NCBI GenBank assembly: GCA_013824115.1
Contig: PNNG01000018.1
Coordinates: 1 to 34,359, forward strand
DNA from: Sphingobacteriaceae bacterium
GTDB taxonomy: Bacteria > Bacteroidota > Bacteroidia > UBA7662
Length of the DNA stretch: 34,359 bases
Direction of reading: 5' to 3'
Position numbers and translations under genes: made by a program. Of the stretch, positions 18,469 to 25,847 are shown in pieces. Position 1 is the first letter of the stretch. Each line of letters opens with the position of its first letter. Below the pieces are notes generated by a model that ran no database searches, had not been told where the DNA came from, and saw only the letters and a program-made list of their open reading frames with translations.

Positions 18469-19044
18469 ATGGAAGCCCAACCAACACCACGTCCGTCTTC
18501 GGCCATTGATCGAGAAATTTTGGAGCTTTTTGCTTTGGAAGCCACGCGCGACAGGGCTTTCAGTCTGCTCATGAAGCATTACCAAAAGCGATTGTATTGG
18601 CACATTCGCAAAATGGTAATCGATCACGATGAAGCCGATGATTTGGTGCAGGAAACCCTCATCAAGGCATGGCGGGGCTTGGAAAAATTCAGAGATGAAT
18701 CGGCCTTATATACTTGGTTGTATCGGATTGCTACCAATGTTTGTTTGACGCATTTGACCAATAAGCGGAAACGCTTCTTTTTGCCCATTCACGACATTAC
18801 ACCCGAATTGGAACGGCAACTGCAAGCAGCAGTGCCTTTAGAGCAAGCCAATACCATCGAGTATAAATTGCAACAGGCGTTGATCCGCCTCCCCGATAAG
18901 CAGCGATTGGTGTTCAATTTGCGCTATTACGACGAAATGCCTTATGAAGAAATGTCGCAAGTGCTGGGCACTTCGGTAGGAGCCCTCAAAGCGTCTTATC
19001 ACCATGCCTACCATAAAGTAGAACAATTTTTAAAGAATCATTAA
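18469..19044 (+). CDS. ECF-type RNA polymerase sigma factor
   Basis: A 191-residue group 4 sigma-70 factor. Region 2 (about 35-95) has the core-binding and -10-recognising helices with DEADDLVQETLIKAW and YTWLYRIATN. Region 4 (about 130-188) has LPDKQRLVFNLRYYDEMPYEEM and a helix-turn-helix with VGALKASYHHA. No region 3 or extra C-terminal domain is present. It is followed after 10 bases by a single-pass membrane protein, then by a Spy-like periplasmic protein, which is the order of a sigma factor with its membrane regulator. No clear TAnnTTTG lies in the 55-base upstream gap, so autoregulation by a different promoter type is possible. Confidence 0.93.
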   Translation: MEAQPTPRPSSAIDREILELFALEATRDRAFSLLMKHYQKRLYWHIRKMVIDHDEADDLVQETLIKAWRGLEKFRDESALYTWLYRIATNVCLTHLTNKRKRFFLPIHDITPELERQLQAAVPLEQANTIEYKLQQALIRLPDKQRLVFNLRYYDEMPYEEMSQVLGTSVGALKASYHHAYHKVEQFLKNH

Positions 19045-19054
19045 ACCTCCGGTC

Positions 19055-19495
19055 ATGGCTACAGGTCAGAACAATATTGTGAAAGACAACATACTTCCGC
19101 CAAAATCGTCGCTGCCATACGATGCCCCTTACGGCTATTTCGAGCATTTGCCCCATCGCCTGCAGCAACGCATGAATATCCAACCTGCCAACACCGGTCT
19201 TGGTTTAGCGCCTTGGGTATGGCTGAGCATGGGCATGATGGTAGTGATAGCGGCTTGGTTCTTTTGGCAATCAACCTCCCAAGAATCAGATATTCAAAAC
19301 GAATTGAGTGCCCTTTCGGAAGAGAGCATTGGCGACTACTTGCTCACACACAACGATCCTCCCGCGCTCATGGTGATGGCCGAATATGAACAAATCCAAT
19401 GGCCATGGAAGGAGGCTACTCAAGCTTGGTCAGACAACGAACTGCTTCAGTGGGTAGACGAAGCAGATATTTTAAATGCAATGGAAGAATTATGA
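19055..19495 (+). CDS. Single-pass membrane protein, likely anti-sigma partner of the ECF factor
   Basis: A 146-residue protein with a cytoplasmic N-terminus of about 50 residues, one transmembrane segment at about 52-71, and an acidic outer domain of about 75 residues. The N-terminal stretch contains APYGYFEHLPHRL (about 24-36), resembling a Pro-x-x-Tyr-Phe motif I recall in short proteins that follow ECF genes in Bacteroidota. There is no His-x3-Cys-x2-Cys zinc motif of classical anti-sigma factors. It starts 10 bases after the sigma factor stop and ends with an ATGA overlap with the next gene. The role as anti-sigma factor is inferred from position and topology only. Confidence 0.65.
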   Translation: MATGQNNIVKDNILPPKSSLPYDAPYGYFEHLPHRLQQRMNIQPANTGLGLAPWVWLSMGMMVVIAAWFFWQSTSQESDIQNELSALSEESIGDYLLTHNDPPALMVMAEYEQIQWPWKEATQAWSDNELLQWVDEADILNAMEEL

Positions 19496-19965
19496 AAAAG
19501 ATACTATTTGCCACCGCCCTGTTGATTTACACCGTGGTGGCCCAAGCACAACCCGGTGGCATGCCGCCAGCAGCACGACAAGAGCAAATGAAGGCTGCTA
19601 AAATCGGCTTTCTAACGCGTGAGCTCAATTTGAATGAGGAAGAGGCGCAGAGATTTTGGCCAGTTTACAACAAGTTCGACAATGAAAGAGAGTCGCATCG
19701 GCGCAAAATGGTTGCCTTGCGTCTCGAAGTGAACGATACCGATGAGCAGCTAACGGCCAAAGATGCTGAAGCAGCAATAGAGCAGTACCTGCAACTGCGG
19801 CAGGAAGAAGTGGACATGGAGAAGAAATTCTACCAAGCGGTAAAAAAGGTATTACCACCCGAAAAAGTGGCGTTGTTGCTACAGGCTGAAAAACGTTTCC
19901 AGCGCGAACTGCTTCGCAATTTGCAACAAAGAAGAGAAGAAAAGCCGCCTTTTAGGGGCAGATAA
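19492..19965 (+). CDS. Spy/CpxP-like periplasmic protein, putative sensor for the ECF system
   Basis: A 157-residue protein with a signal peptide (residues 1-19, cleavage near Ala-Gln-Ala) and an almost wholly helical, highly charged mature part. The segment LTRELNLNEEEAQRFWPVYNKF resembles the Leu-Thr-x-x-Gln type repeats of Spy/CpxP, small periplasmic chaperone-sensors; similar proteins in Flavobacteriia are annotated as sensors of ECF-type sigma factors. The ATG at 19492 overlaps the stop of the membrane protein gene (ATGA), which argues for coupled translation; a longer frame from 19399 lies inside the previous gene and lacks the signal peptide at its start. A terminator follows at 20007. 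Confidence 0.75.
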   Translation: MKKILFATALLIYTVVAQAQPGGMPPAARQEQMKAAKIGFLTRELNLNEEEAQRFWPVYNKFDNERESHRRKMVALRLEVNDTDEQLTAKDAEAAIEQYLQLRQEEVDMEKKFYQAVKKVLPPEKVALLLQAEKRFQRELLRNLQQRREEKPPFRGR

Positions 19966-20006
19966 CAAACATGGGTGTGTTTCACCCAGGGTTTAAGTTG
20001 GGTTGA

Positions 20007-20036
20007 GGGTTTGTTCGGGAGAACGAACCCTTTTTT
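20007..20036 (+). terminator. Rho-independent terminator after the ECF sigma factor operon
   Basis: A 10-pair stem, GGGTTTGTTC at 20007-20016 with GAACGAACCC at 20021-20030 (one T-G wobble), tetraloop GGGA, then T6 at 20031-20036. It lies 41 bases after the Spy-like gene and 24 bases before the rpmH promoter, so it separates two transcription units. Confidence 0.92.
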
Positions 20037-20059
20037 ATTTCAATATTTTTGGCTGAAGG

Positions 20060-20090
20060 TTTGGACTTCGGATTCGAAATTCTATCTTTG
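20060..20090 (+). promoter_or_regulatory. Housekeeping promoter of the rpmH-rnpA operon
   Basis: A -33 TTTG at 20060-20063, exactly 19 bases, then a -7 TATCTTTG at 20083-20090. This is a full match to the Bacteroidota primary sigma factor consensus (TTTG, about 19 bases, TAnnTTTG). Transcription would begin near 20096, giving a leader of about 20 bases before the rpmH ATG at 20116. Confidence 0.88.
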
Positions 20091-20115
20091 CAGTCCTGAT
20101 TTAAAAACGAGAGCA

Positions 20116-20274
20116 ATGAAAAGGACTTTCCAGCCTTCGGTTCGTAAGAGAAGAAATAAGCATGGTTTCCGTAACCGTATGGAAACCGCCAATGGCCGTT
20201 CGGTATTGGCCCGTCGTCGTGCCAAAGGCCGCAAACGCCTTACTGTATCCGACGAGAAGCGCCACAAGGCATAA
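20116..20274 (+). CDS. rpmH: Large ribosomal subunit protein bL34
   Basis: A 52-residue, extremely basic protein: MKRTFQPS start, [13 protein letters not shown], then [17 protein letters not shown], the complete bL34 signature. It lines the exit-tunnel region of the 50S subunit. The ATG at 20116 is fixed by the family start; an open frame continues upstream to 19975 but runs through the terminator and promoter. It is the first gene of the tight run rpmH-rnpA-yidD-S41-TauE-M28-tsaB. The rpmH-rnpA pair is conserved across bacteria. Confidence 0.98.
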   Translation: MKRTFQPSVRKRRNKHGFRNRMETANGRSVLARRRAKGRKRLTVSDEKRHKA

Positions 20275-20301
20275 TCATAGGGGCCCCGAGGCCGCTTGCC
20301 C

Positions 20302-20306
20302 GGAGG
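20302..20306 (+). promoter_or_regulatory. Shine-Dalgarno site that fixes the rnpA start
   Basis: GGAGG with a 4-base gap to the ATG at 20311. A strong SD is uncommon in Bacteroidota. It decides for this ATG against an in-frame TTG at 20296. The site overlaps the 3' arm of a possible CCGAGGC/GCCCGG hairpin at 20286-20303. Confidence 0.6.
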
Positions 20307-20310
20307 AACC

Positions 20311-20703
20311 ATGAATACCTTTACCAAAGAAGAGCGACTCTGTAGCAGAACCCTTATTAAGGGGCTGTTCAGTGGTGGCTCTTCTTTTTTTGTTTATCCA
20401 TTAGCGGTGCATTACCAACTATTGCCCGAAAATGAAGCAGATTATCCGGCCCAGGTTACTTTTGTGGTTTCAAAGAAGCGATTCAAAAGAGCAGTTGATC
20501 GCAATTTGCTTAAGCGTCGTTTGCGTGAAGCTTATCGGTTAAACAAAGCCAATTTTTACACACAATTGCGCACCGAAAACAAACAGCTCGTATTTTTAGT
20601 GAGTTACTCTGCTCATGACATCCAGTCGTTTGATTATTTGCAACGCAAACTCATCAAAATGCTGGACAAATTGTTAGAGGAAATCAAGCAACAATCGCTT
20701 TGA
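20311..20703 (+). CDS. rnpA: Ribonuclease P protein component
   Basis: A 130-residue basic protein that binds the 5' leader of pre-tRNA and stabilises the catalytic RNA of RNase P. The RNR signature ([17 protein letters not shown]) is intact at about 62-78, preceded by FVVSKKRFK. The start is set by the GGAGG at 20302. It is 36 bases after rpmH, and its TGA stop overlaps the TTG start of yidD. The RNase P RNA gene (rnpB) is not in the window. Confidence 0.96.
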   Translation: MNTFTKEERLCSRTLIKGLFSGGSSFFVYPLAVHYQLLPENEADYPAQVTFVVSKKRFKRAVDRNLLKRRLREAYRLNKANFYTQLRTENKQLVFLVSYSAHDIQSFDYLQRKLIKMLDKLLEEIKQQSL

Positions 20704-20909
20704 AATACCTGTTTATTGGCCTTATTCGTATTTACCAATACGTTCTTTCACCCCTGTTGCCTATGAGCTGCAGGTATCACCCTACTTGTTCTGTATATGG
20801 GGTGGAGGCCATTCGCAAGCATGGTGCAATCAAAGGCGGTTGGTTAACGTTAAAGCGCATTGGTCGTTGTCACCCCTGGGGTGGGCATGGACACGATCCG
20901 GTGCCATAA
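20700..20909 (+). CDS. yidD: Membrane protein insertion efficiency factor YidD
   Basis: A 69-residue membrane-associated protein that aids YidC-dependent insertion. Family motifs: [15 protein letters not shown] amphipathic helix, [15 protein letters not shown], and [23 protein letters not shown], including the three conserved Cys. The start appears to be TTG at 20700 in a TTGA overlap with the rnpA stop; no in-frame ATG exists before the CRYHPTC core. A yidC gene does not follow here; an S41 protease does. Confidence 0.95.
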   Translation: MKYLFIGLIRIYQYVLSPLLPMSCRYHPTCSVYGVEAIRKHGAIKGGWLTLKRIGRCHPWGGHGHDPVP

Positions 20910-20916
20910 ATTGAAA

Positions 20917-22593
20917 ATGAAGCATATGAGAAATATAAAATCAATCTTGCGTTTGCCTCGTAAATGGGTGCTTATTGGCTTATTGGCCGGAATGTCGTTT
21001 GGCTCGTTGGCCTTTGTGAACAACTACTTCGAGTTATCGAAGAACATCGAAATTTTTACAGCGCTGTACCGAGAAGTGAATACCTATTATGTGGATGAAA
21101 TTGATCCCGCCAAGTTCATGCGCACAGGCATTGATGCCATGCTCAAAAGCCTCGATCCATATACCGACTACATTTCGGAGTCGGAAATAGAAGATTTCAG
21201 ATTCATGACCACCGGCCAGTACGGAGGCATTGGTGCCCTCATTTCCAAAAAAGAGGAAGATGTGATGATTGCCGATCCTTACGAGGGCTTTCCTGCACAA
21301 AAGGCCGATTTGCGTGCGGGCGACATCTTGTTAGAAGTAGCGGGTGAAAATATGCGTGGCAAAAACACCGAGGACGTAAGTAAACTCCTCAAAGGCCAGC
21401 CCAAAACCGAAGTGAAGGTAAAAATCAAGCGCTTGGGTGAAGACAAGCCATTGGAGAAAGTGCTCATTCGCGAAGAAATCAAGGTGAATTCGGTGGCCTA
21501 TTCAGGCATGGTAGATGCAGAGGTGGGGTATATCAATCTCAGCGGCTTTCGAACCAATGCTGCCAGCGAAGTACAAAAGGCATTTACCGAACTCAAAAAG
21601 CAAGGAATGAAAAAGCTGGTTTTCGATTTGCGTGGCAATTTAGGTGGTTCGCTTGATGAAGCCATCCGTATTTGCGGCATGTTTGTGCCCCGCGGCAGTG
21701 TGGTGGTTGATACCAAAGGCAAGGTAAAGGAGTGGGACAAAACTTACCGTACCACCAATGAACCCATTGATGCACAAATGCCCATGGTGGTTCTTATCGA
21801 CGGTTCTTCGGCTTCGGCTTCCGAAATTGTTTCAGGTGTAGTGCAAGATTACGATCGTGGGGTGGTTATTGGCCAAAAGTCGTTTGGAAAGGGACTGGTG
21901 CAAACCGTTCGTCCGCTCACTTACAATACCCAAGTAAAAATCACCACGGCTAAGTATTACATCCCCAGTGGCCGATGCATCCAAGCCATTAACTATTCTG
22001 AAAAGGACAATCAAAACAGGCCGGTGAAGACTCCCGATTCACTACGTACCGCGTTTAAAACACGCAATGGCAGGGTGGTTTACGACGCTGGAGGTGTTAC
22101 TCCCGATTTAAATATTCCTGTACGCCAAATGAGCAACATCACTGCCGTATTGGTTGGAAAACGCCTGGTGTTTGATTTTGCCACCGAGTACAGAAGCAAA
22201 AACGCCACTTTGGCCGCTCCCGAAAATTTTGCAGTAACCGACGATATCTACAAGCAATTCCTCGATTTCATCAAAGACAAGGATTATACCTATACCACTG
22301 AAAGCGAAAGGGTACTCAACGATTTCAAAGAAAAGGCCACCAAGGAAGAGTACTTTTCGGCCATAGAAGCAGAGTACAATGCTTTATTGGAAAAGAAGAA
22401 AAGCGATAAAAGCCAAGACGTCATGAAGCACCAAGAAGAAATCAAAGAGATGTTGGCTCAAGAAATTGTTTCGCGTTACTATTTCCAACAGGGCAGGCTG
22501 CGGGCTTCGTTCAAAGAAGACCTTGAAATGAAAGAAGCGCTGGCTGTTTTGGCCAACGAAGGCAAGTACAAATCGATTTTAAGCGGAAAGTAA
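20917..22593 (+). CDS. ctpA: S41 family C-terminal processing peptidase (CtpA/Prc type) with PDZ domain
   Basis: A 558-residue periplasmic serine protease anchored by an N-terminal hydrophobic segment (about 17-36). A PDZ domain lies at about 90-170 (GGIGALI, then RAGDILLEV). The S41 catalytic core follows: the SSASASEI motif with nucleophile Ser300 and general base Lys325 in FGKG, assigned by alignment to E. coli Prc spacing (Ser430/Lys455). The C-terminal 130 residues are charged and helical. The ATG at 20917 is 7 bases after yidD; a second ATG at 20926 is a possible alternative. Such proteases trim C-termini of envelope proteins; the substrate here is unknown. The symbol is by family. Confidence 0.92.
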   Translation: MKHMRNIKSILRLPRKWVLIGLLAGMSFGSLAFVNNYFELSKNIEIFTALYREVNTYYVDEIDPAKFMRTGIDAMLKSLDPYTDYISESEIEDFRFMTTGQYGGIGALISKKEEDVMIADPYEGFPAQKADLRAGDILLEVAGENMRGKNTEDVSKLLKGQPKTEVKVKIKRLGEDKPLEKVLIREEIKVNSVAYSGMVDAEVGYINLSGFRTNAASEVQKAFTELKKQGMKKLVFDLRGNLGGSLDEAIRICGMFVPRGSVVVDTKGKVKEWDKTYRTTNEPIDAQMPMVVLIDGSSASASEIVSGVVQDYDRGVVIGQKSFGKGLVQTVRPLTYNTQVKITTAKYYIPSGRCIQAINYSEKDNQNRPVKTPDSLRTAFKTRNGRVVYDAGGVTPDLNIPVRQMSNITAVLVGKRLVFDFATEYRSKNATLAAPENFAVTDDIYKQFLDFIKDKDYTYTTESERVLNDFKEKATKEEYFSAIEAEYNALLEKKKSDKSQDVMKHQEEIKEMLAQEIVSRYYFQQGRLRASFKEDLEMKEALAVLANEGKYKSILSGK

Positions 22594-22594
22594 G

Positions 22595-23413
22595 TTGCCT
22601 GCTTTTGAACAGCTGCTTATTTTCTTGCTGTTTGGCCTGTTAAGCGGCATACTCGGCGGTTTTTTTGGGGTGGGAGGGGGCACCATATATGTGCCTGTAC
22701 TTACCGCCTTCTTCGCCGAACATGCCAACTTGGGTGCTCCTTTTGTGGCTTTTATCATTGGCAACTCACTTTTTTTAACCTTACTTTCGGGTTTAAGTGG
22801 TAGCTACAAGCAATATCGCTTGCAGAATTTTTACTTGGCACCCACCCTCACCATTGGTTTGGCAGGAGCGGTGATGGCGGTTTTGGTGAGCATGGCCTTA
22901 ACATGGCTGCCCTGGTACAACAAGGAGGTGTTCAGCTGGTTTTTTACCCTTATTTTGTTGCCCATGGTGGTTCGCATGTTTTGGAAAAGAAAAGCCACGG
23001 CGGTTGCCGAACGCCCGCTCCATCGGAAATCGTTGGTGGCCATTGGTTTGGCCAGCGGTTTTGTTTCGGCACTTACAGGCTTGGGTGGAGGCGTGGTGAT
23101 GGTGCCCTTGTTGTCGGAGCTTTTGAAAATGCCCTTGCGCAAAGCCACCTCCATCAGCTTGGGGGCCATTGTGGTGATGGCCAGCAGTTCAGTGGTTTGG
23201 TATTCACTTCAAGCCAATACTCCGGTGTTGAGTCCCTGGCAATGGGGCATGATAGCATTGCCTGCAGTTTTGCCCATGGGCTTGGGTGTATTGCTGGCTG
23301 CACCCTGGGGTGTTCGTTTGGGAAACATGGCCCATCCTGCTTTTAGCAAGGGATTATTCTTGCTATTTTTTATCCTCGTAATTTTGCAAATGCACTTCCG
23401 CATTTTTTATTGA
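22595..23413 (+). CDS. Sulfite exporter TauE/SafE family permease
   Basis: A 272-residue inner-membrane protein with about eight hydrophobic segments. It shows the internal duplication typical of the family: GGFFGVGGGTIYVPVL at about 21-36 is echoed by ALTGLGGGVVMVPLL at about 160-175. The family moves anions such as sulfite, sulfoacetate or other organosulfur compounds; substrate cannot be read here. The start is TTG at 22595, one base after the S41 stop and after GGAAAG; no ATG precedes the first membrane segment. It ends one base before the M28 gene. Confidence 0.88.
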   Translation: MPAFEQLLIFLLFGLLSGILGGFFGVGGGTIYVPVLTAFFAEHANLGAPFVAFIIGNSLFLTLLSGLSGSYKQYRLQNFYLAPTLTIGLAGAVMAVLVSMALTWLPWYNKEVFSWFFTLILLPMVVRMFWKRKATAVAERPLHRKSLVAIGLASGFVSALTGLGGGVVMVPLLSELLKMPLRKATSISLGAIVVMASSSVVWYSLQANTPVLSPWQWGMIALPAVLPMGLGVLLAAPWGVRLGNMAHPAFSKGLFLLFFILVILQMHFRIFY

Positions 23414-23414
23414 T

Positions 23415-25094
23415 ATGAAAAAGCTCTTTACTGCCTTGATGATTGGCAATCTGGCCTTTGGTGCTTGGGTAAAAGCCCAAATTCCTGCCGAAGCCTTGGT
23501 GCCTCGTTTGCGATACCATGTGTATTACCTGGCCGATGATAGTTTAGCGGGCCGTCAAACGGGCTCGAAAGGCGAACAAATGGCCGCCGATTACCTCATC
23601 AAACAATTCAATGATATTGGCTTACAACCCGCGGGAGACCAGGGCGATTGGAAACAGGCCTTTAGCTTCACAGGCAAGCAAGAATTCGGGAAAGAAAACC
23701 GCCTGCAATTGGGTAGTATGAAGCCAAAATGGTCGGCTGGCTTTTTTACACTTCCCCAAAGTGGCTCGGGTAAGGTTCAAGGCCAATTGGTTGACGTAGG
23801 CTATGGCATTAGCAATGCAGAACTCAAGCACGACGATTATGCAGGGAAGGGCAATTTGGTAGGAAAAGTATTTCTGATGCAGCTGTATAGTCCCGATGGC
23901 AGCAACCCACACGGCGCTTTTGGTGCCGATGCGGCCATAGAGCGTAAGCTGAAGCTAGCTGCCGAAAAAGGAGCGATAGGGGTTGTATTTTATCCAGGAA
24001 GCGAAAAGGACCCGCTCCCCAACGATCAGCTCGATAGAAGGAGTCAGCAGCAGTCGTTGCCCGCCCTCTGTTTGCGTTGGGAGCAAACTACCGAAGCCAA
24101 GCGACAGCTAGGCAAGCAGGCGAAATTGCAAACCCAAATCATCAGGCATCAAATTACTGGTCACAATGTGATTGGTTACCTCGATCGTGGTGCTGTACAT
24201 ACAGTAGTGATAGGAGCCCATTACGATCATTTGGGACATGCGGAGTATGGTAGTTCCTTGCATGCAGGCGAGCGCGCCATTCACAATGGTGCCGATGATA
24301 ATGCAAGTGGCACTGCTGCCTTGGTAGAACTGGCGCGCTACTTCGGTCAAAGCAAATCGGCCAGATATAACTTTTTATTTATGGCATTTTCGGGCGAAGA
24401 ATTGGGCTTACTGGGCTCGGCTTATTTCGCCAAAAACCCAACCATTCCACTCGAATCGGTGGCAGCTATGTTGAATATGGACATGGTGGGCAAACTCGAC
24501 AGTCAATCACGCCAATTGGGAGTTTTAGGCATTGGTACTTCTCCAGTTTGGCCTGCTTTGGTGCAATCGCAAGCAGGTGATCTTAAACTCAAAACGTCGG
24601 CTTCGGGCACTGGGGCCTCCGATCATACCTCCTTTTATTTGAAGGATATTCCCGTGTTGCACTTGTTTACAGGTACCCATAGCGACTACCACAAACCTTC
24701 CGATGATGCCGAAAAGCTCAATTATGCCGGAATGGCCGATGTGGTGAATTACATCATTAGGGTGGTAAATGGCCTGGAAAGCGGCGATAAGCTTCCGTTT
24801 ACCAAGACCAACGATGAAGACAGCAGGAACGCTCCGCGCTTCAAGGTTACTTTGGGCATTATGCCCGATTATTTTTATGAAGGACGTGGAATCAAAGTAG
24901 ATGGAGTAACAGCAGGCCGGCCAGCAGCCAAAGCAGGAGTAAAGCAAGGTGATTTGTTATTAGAGTTAGGCGATTATGAGTTGGCCGATATGCAGGCATA
25001 CATGCGCGCATTGGCTGCTTTCGAAAAAGGACAGCAAACCACCCTTGTGCTGATCAGGGGAGGCGAAACCTTAAAGTTGCCGCTCGAATTTTGA
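23415..25094 (+). CDS. Secreted M28 zinc aminopeptidase with PDZ tail
   Basis: A 559-residue exported metallopeptidase. Signal peptide 1-21 (cleavage near Val-Lys-Ala). Residues about 100-250 form a protease-associated (PA) type insert. The M28 core has all ligands of the di-zinc site: His269 in AHYDH, Asp295 in ADDNASG, the Glu328-Glu329 pair in SGEELG, Asp356 in NMDMVG, and His426 in DYHKPSDD. A PDZ domain occupies about 475-559 (AGVKQGDLLLELGDYEL). It sits between the TauE-like gene (1-base gap) and tsaB (2-base gap). Nutritional peptide digestion or envelope processing are both possible. Confidence 0.93.
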   Translation: MKKLFTALMIGNLAFGAWVKAQIPAEALVPRLRYHVYYLADDSLAGRQTGSKGEQMAADYLIKQFNDIGLQPAGDQGDWKQAFSFTGKQEFGKENRLQLGSMKPKWSAGFFTLPQSGSGKVQGQLVDVGYGISNAELKHDDYAGKGNLVGKVFLMQLYSPDGSNPHGAFGADAAIERKLKLAAEKGAIGVVFYPGSEKDPLPNDQLDRRSQQQSLPALCLRWEQTTEAKRQLGKQAKLQTQIIRHQITGHNVIGYLDRGAVHTVVIGAHYDHLGHAEYGSSLHAGERAIHNGADDNASGTAALVELARYFGQSKSARYNFLFMAFSGEELGLLGSAYFAKNPTIPLESVAAMLNMDMVGKLDSQSRQLGVLGIGTSPVWPALVQSQAGDLKLKTSASGTGASDHTSFYLKDIPVLHLFTGTHSDYHKPSDDAEKLNYAGMADVVNYIIRVVNGLESGDKLPFTKTNDEDSRNAPRFKVTLGIMPDYFYEGRGIKVDGVTAGRPAAKAGVKQGDLLLELGDYELADMQAYMRALAAFEKGQQTTLVLIRGGETLKLPLEF

Positions 25095-25096
25095 GC

Positions 25097-25774
25097 ATGG
25101 GATATTTATTGCTCATTGATGCCGCCACTTCCTCCTGCCGGGTGGGCGTGGGCAGCAACGAAAAGTTGTGTTCAGAAGCGAGCGAAGAGGCCGGTTTCAA
25201 GCATGCTGAGCAACTTACTTTGCTTATTGAGCGCTGTATGGCTGATGCTCAGGTACCATTCAGCGATTTGGTAGGTGTGGCCATTACAGGCGGACCAGGT
25301 TCTTACACAGGCTTGCGCATTGGGGCTTCTGTAGCCAAAGGCATCGCTTATGCATGGCAACTTCCACTCATCGCACTCAATACCTTGGAGGTCATGGCCA
25401 AGGGATTTCAACTCGCCCACCCAGAGCTCGATCAGCAAAGTTTGATGGTGCCTATGATTGATGCCCGTCGCATGGAGGTTTTCACAGCCGCTTTCGATGT
25501 CAACGGCCATGGGGTGATGTTGCCGCAACCATTGATTCTGACCGAAAGCAGCTTTAGCCAATTAGGGGCGAGGCATTTTCATTTTTTCGGCGACGGCGCA
25601 CCAAAGTTTAAAGATTTGTTCCCAGGTGAAGCAGATTTTACGGAACATTTTTATTTAGGCATGGAACCCATGCGGCAATTGGCTTTTCGGAATTTAGAAA
25701 TGGGAAAGCTGGAGGATATTGCGTATTATCGTCCTGATTATCACAAGGATTTCTATTCTCCCACCTCAAACTAA
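25097..25774 (+). CDS. tsaB: tRNA threonylcarbamoyladenosine complex protein TsaB
   Basis: A 225-residue inactive paralogue of TsaD that scaffolds TsaD and TsaE in t6A synthesis. Signature AITGGPGSYTGLRIG followed by AKGIAYAW and an N-terminal LLIDAATSSC nucleotide-fold strand; it lacks the HxxxH metal motif, as expected for TsaB. The ATG at 25097 is 2 bases after the M28 stop; a TTG at 25091 inside that gene is less likely. It is the last gene of the long rpmH operon, and the partner tsaD is at 15998. Confidence 0.95.
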   Translation: MGYLLLIDAATSSCRVGVGSNEKLCSEASEEAGFKHAEQLTLLIERCMADAQVPFSDLVGVAITGGPGSYTGLRIGASVAKGIAYAWQLPLIALNTLEVMAKGFQLAHPELDQQSLMVPMIDARRMEVFTAAFDVNGHGVMLPQPLILTESSFSQLGARHFHFFGDGAPKFKDLFPGEADFTEHFYLGMEPMRQLAFRNLEMGKLEDIAYYRPDYHKDFYSPTSN

Positions 25775-25831
25775 ATAAGCTGCCGCTAAAACAAAATGCC
25801 CCGCTGATTTGATATTATAGATACCTAAAAC

Positions 25832-25838
25832 AGAGGAG
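25832..25838 (+). promoter_or_regulatory. Strong Shine-Dalgarno site of the ArsR-type regulator
   Basis: AGAGGAG, 9 bases before the ATG at 25848. Most genes in this window lack such a site, so this start is unusually well marked. No TAnnTTTG promoter is seen in the 73-base gap behind tsaB. Confidence 0.55.
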
Positions 25839-25847
25839 CACTGACAC

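Noticed and set aside
19972-19988. Short TGGGTG/CACCCA hairpin after the Spy-like gene
   Set aside because: Only six pairs and no T run follows; the hairpin at 20007-20036 is the convincing terminator.
19975-20115. Upstream extension of the rpmH open frame
   Set aside because: It runs through a terminator and the consensus promoter; bL34 starts at MKRTFQPS.
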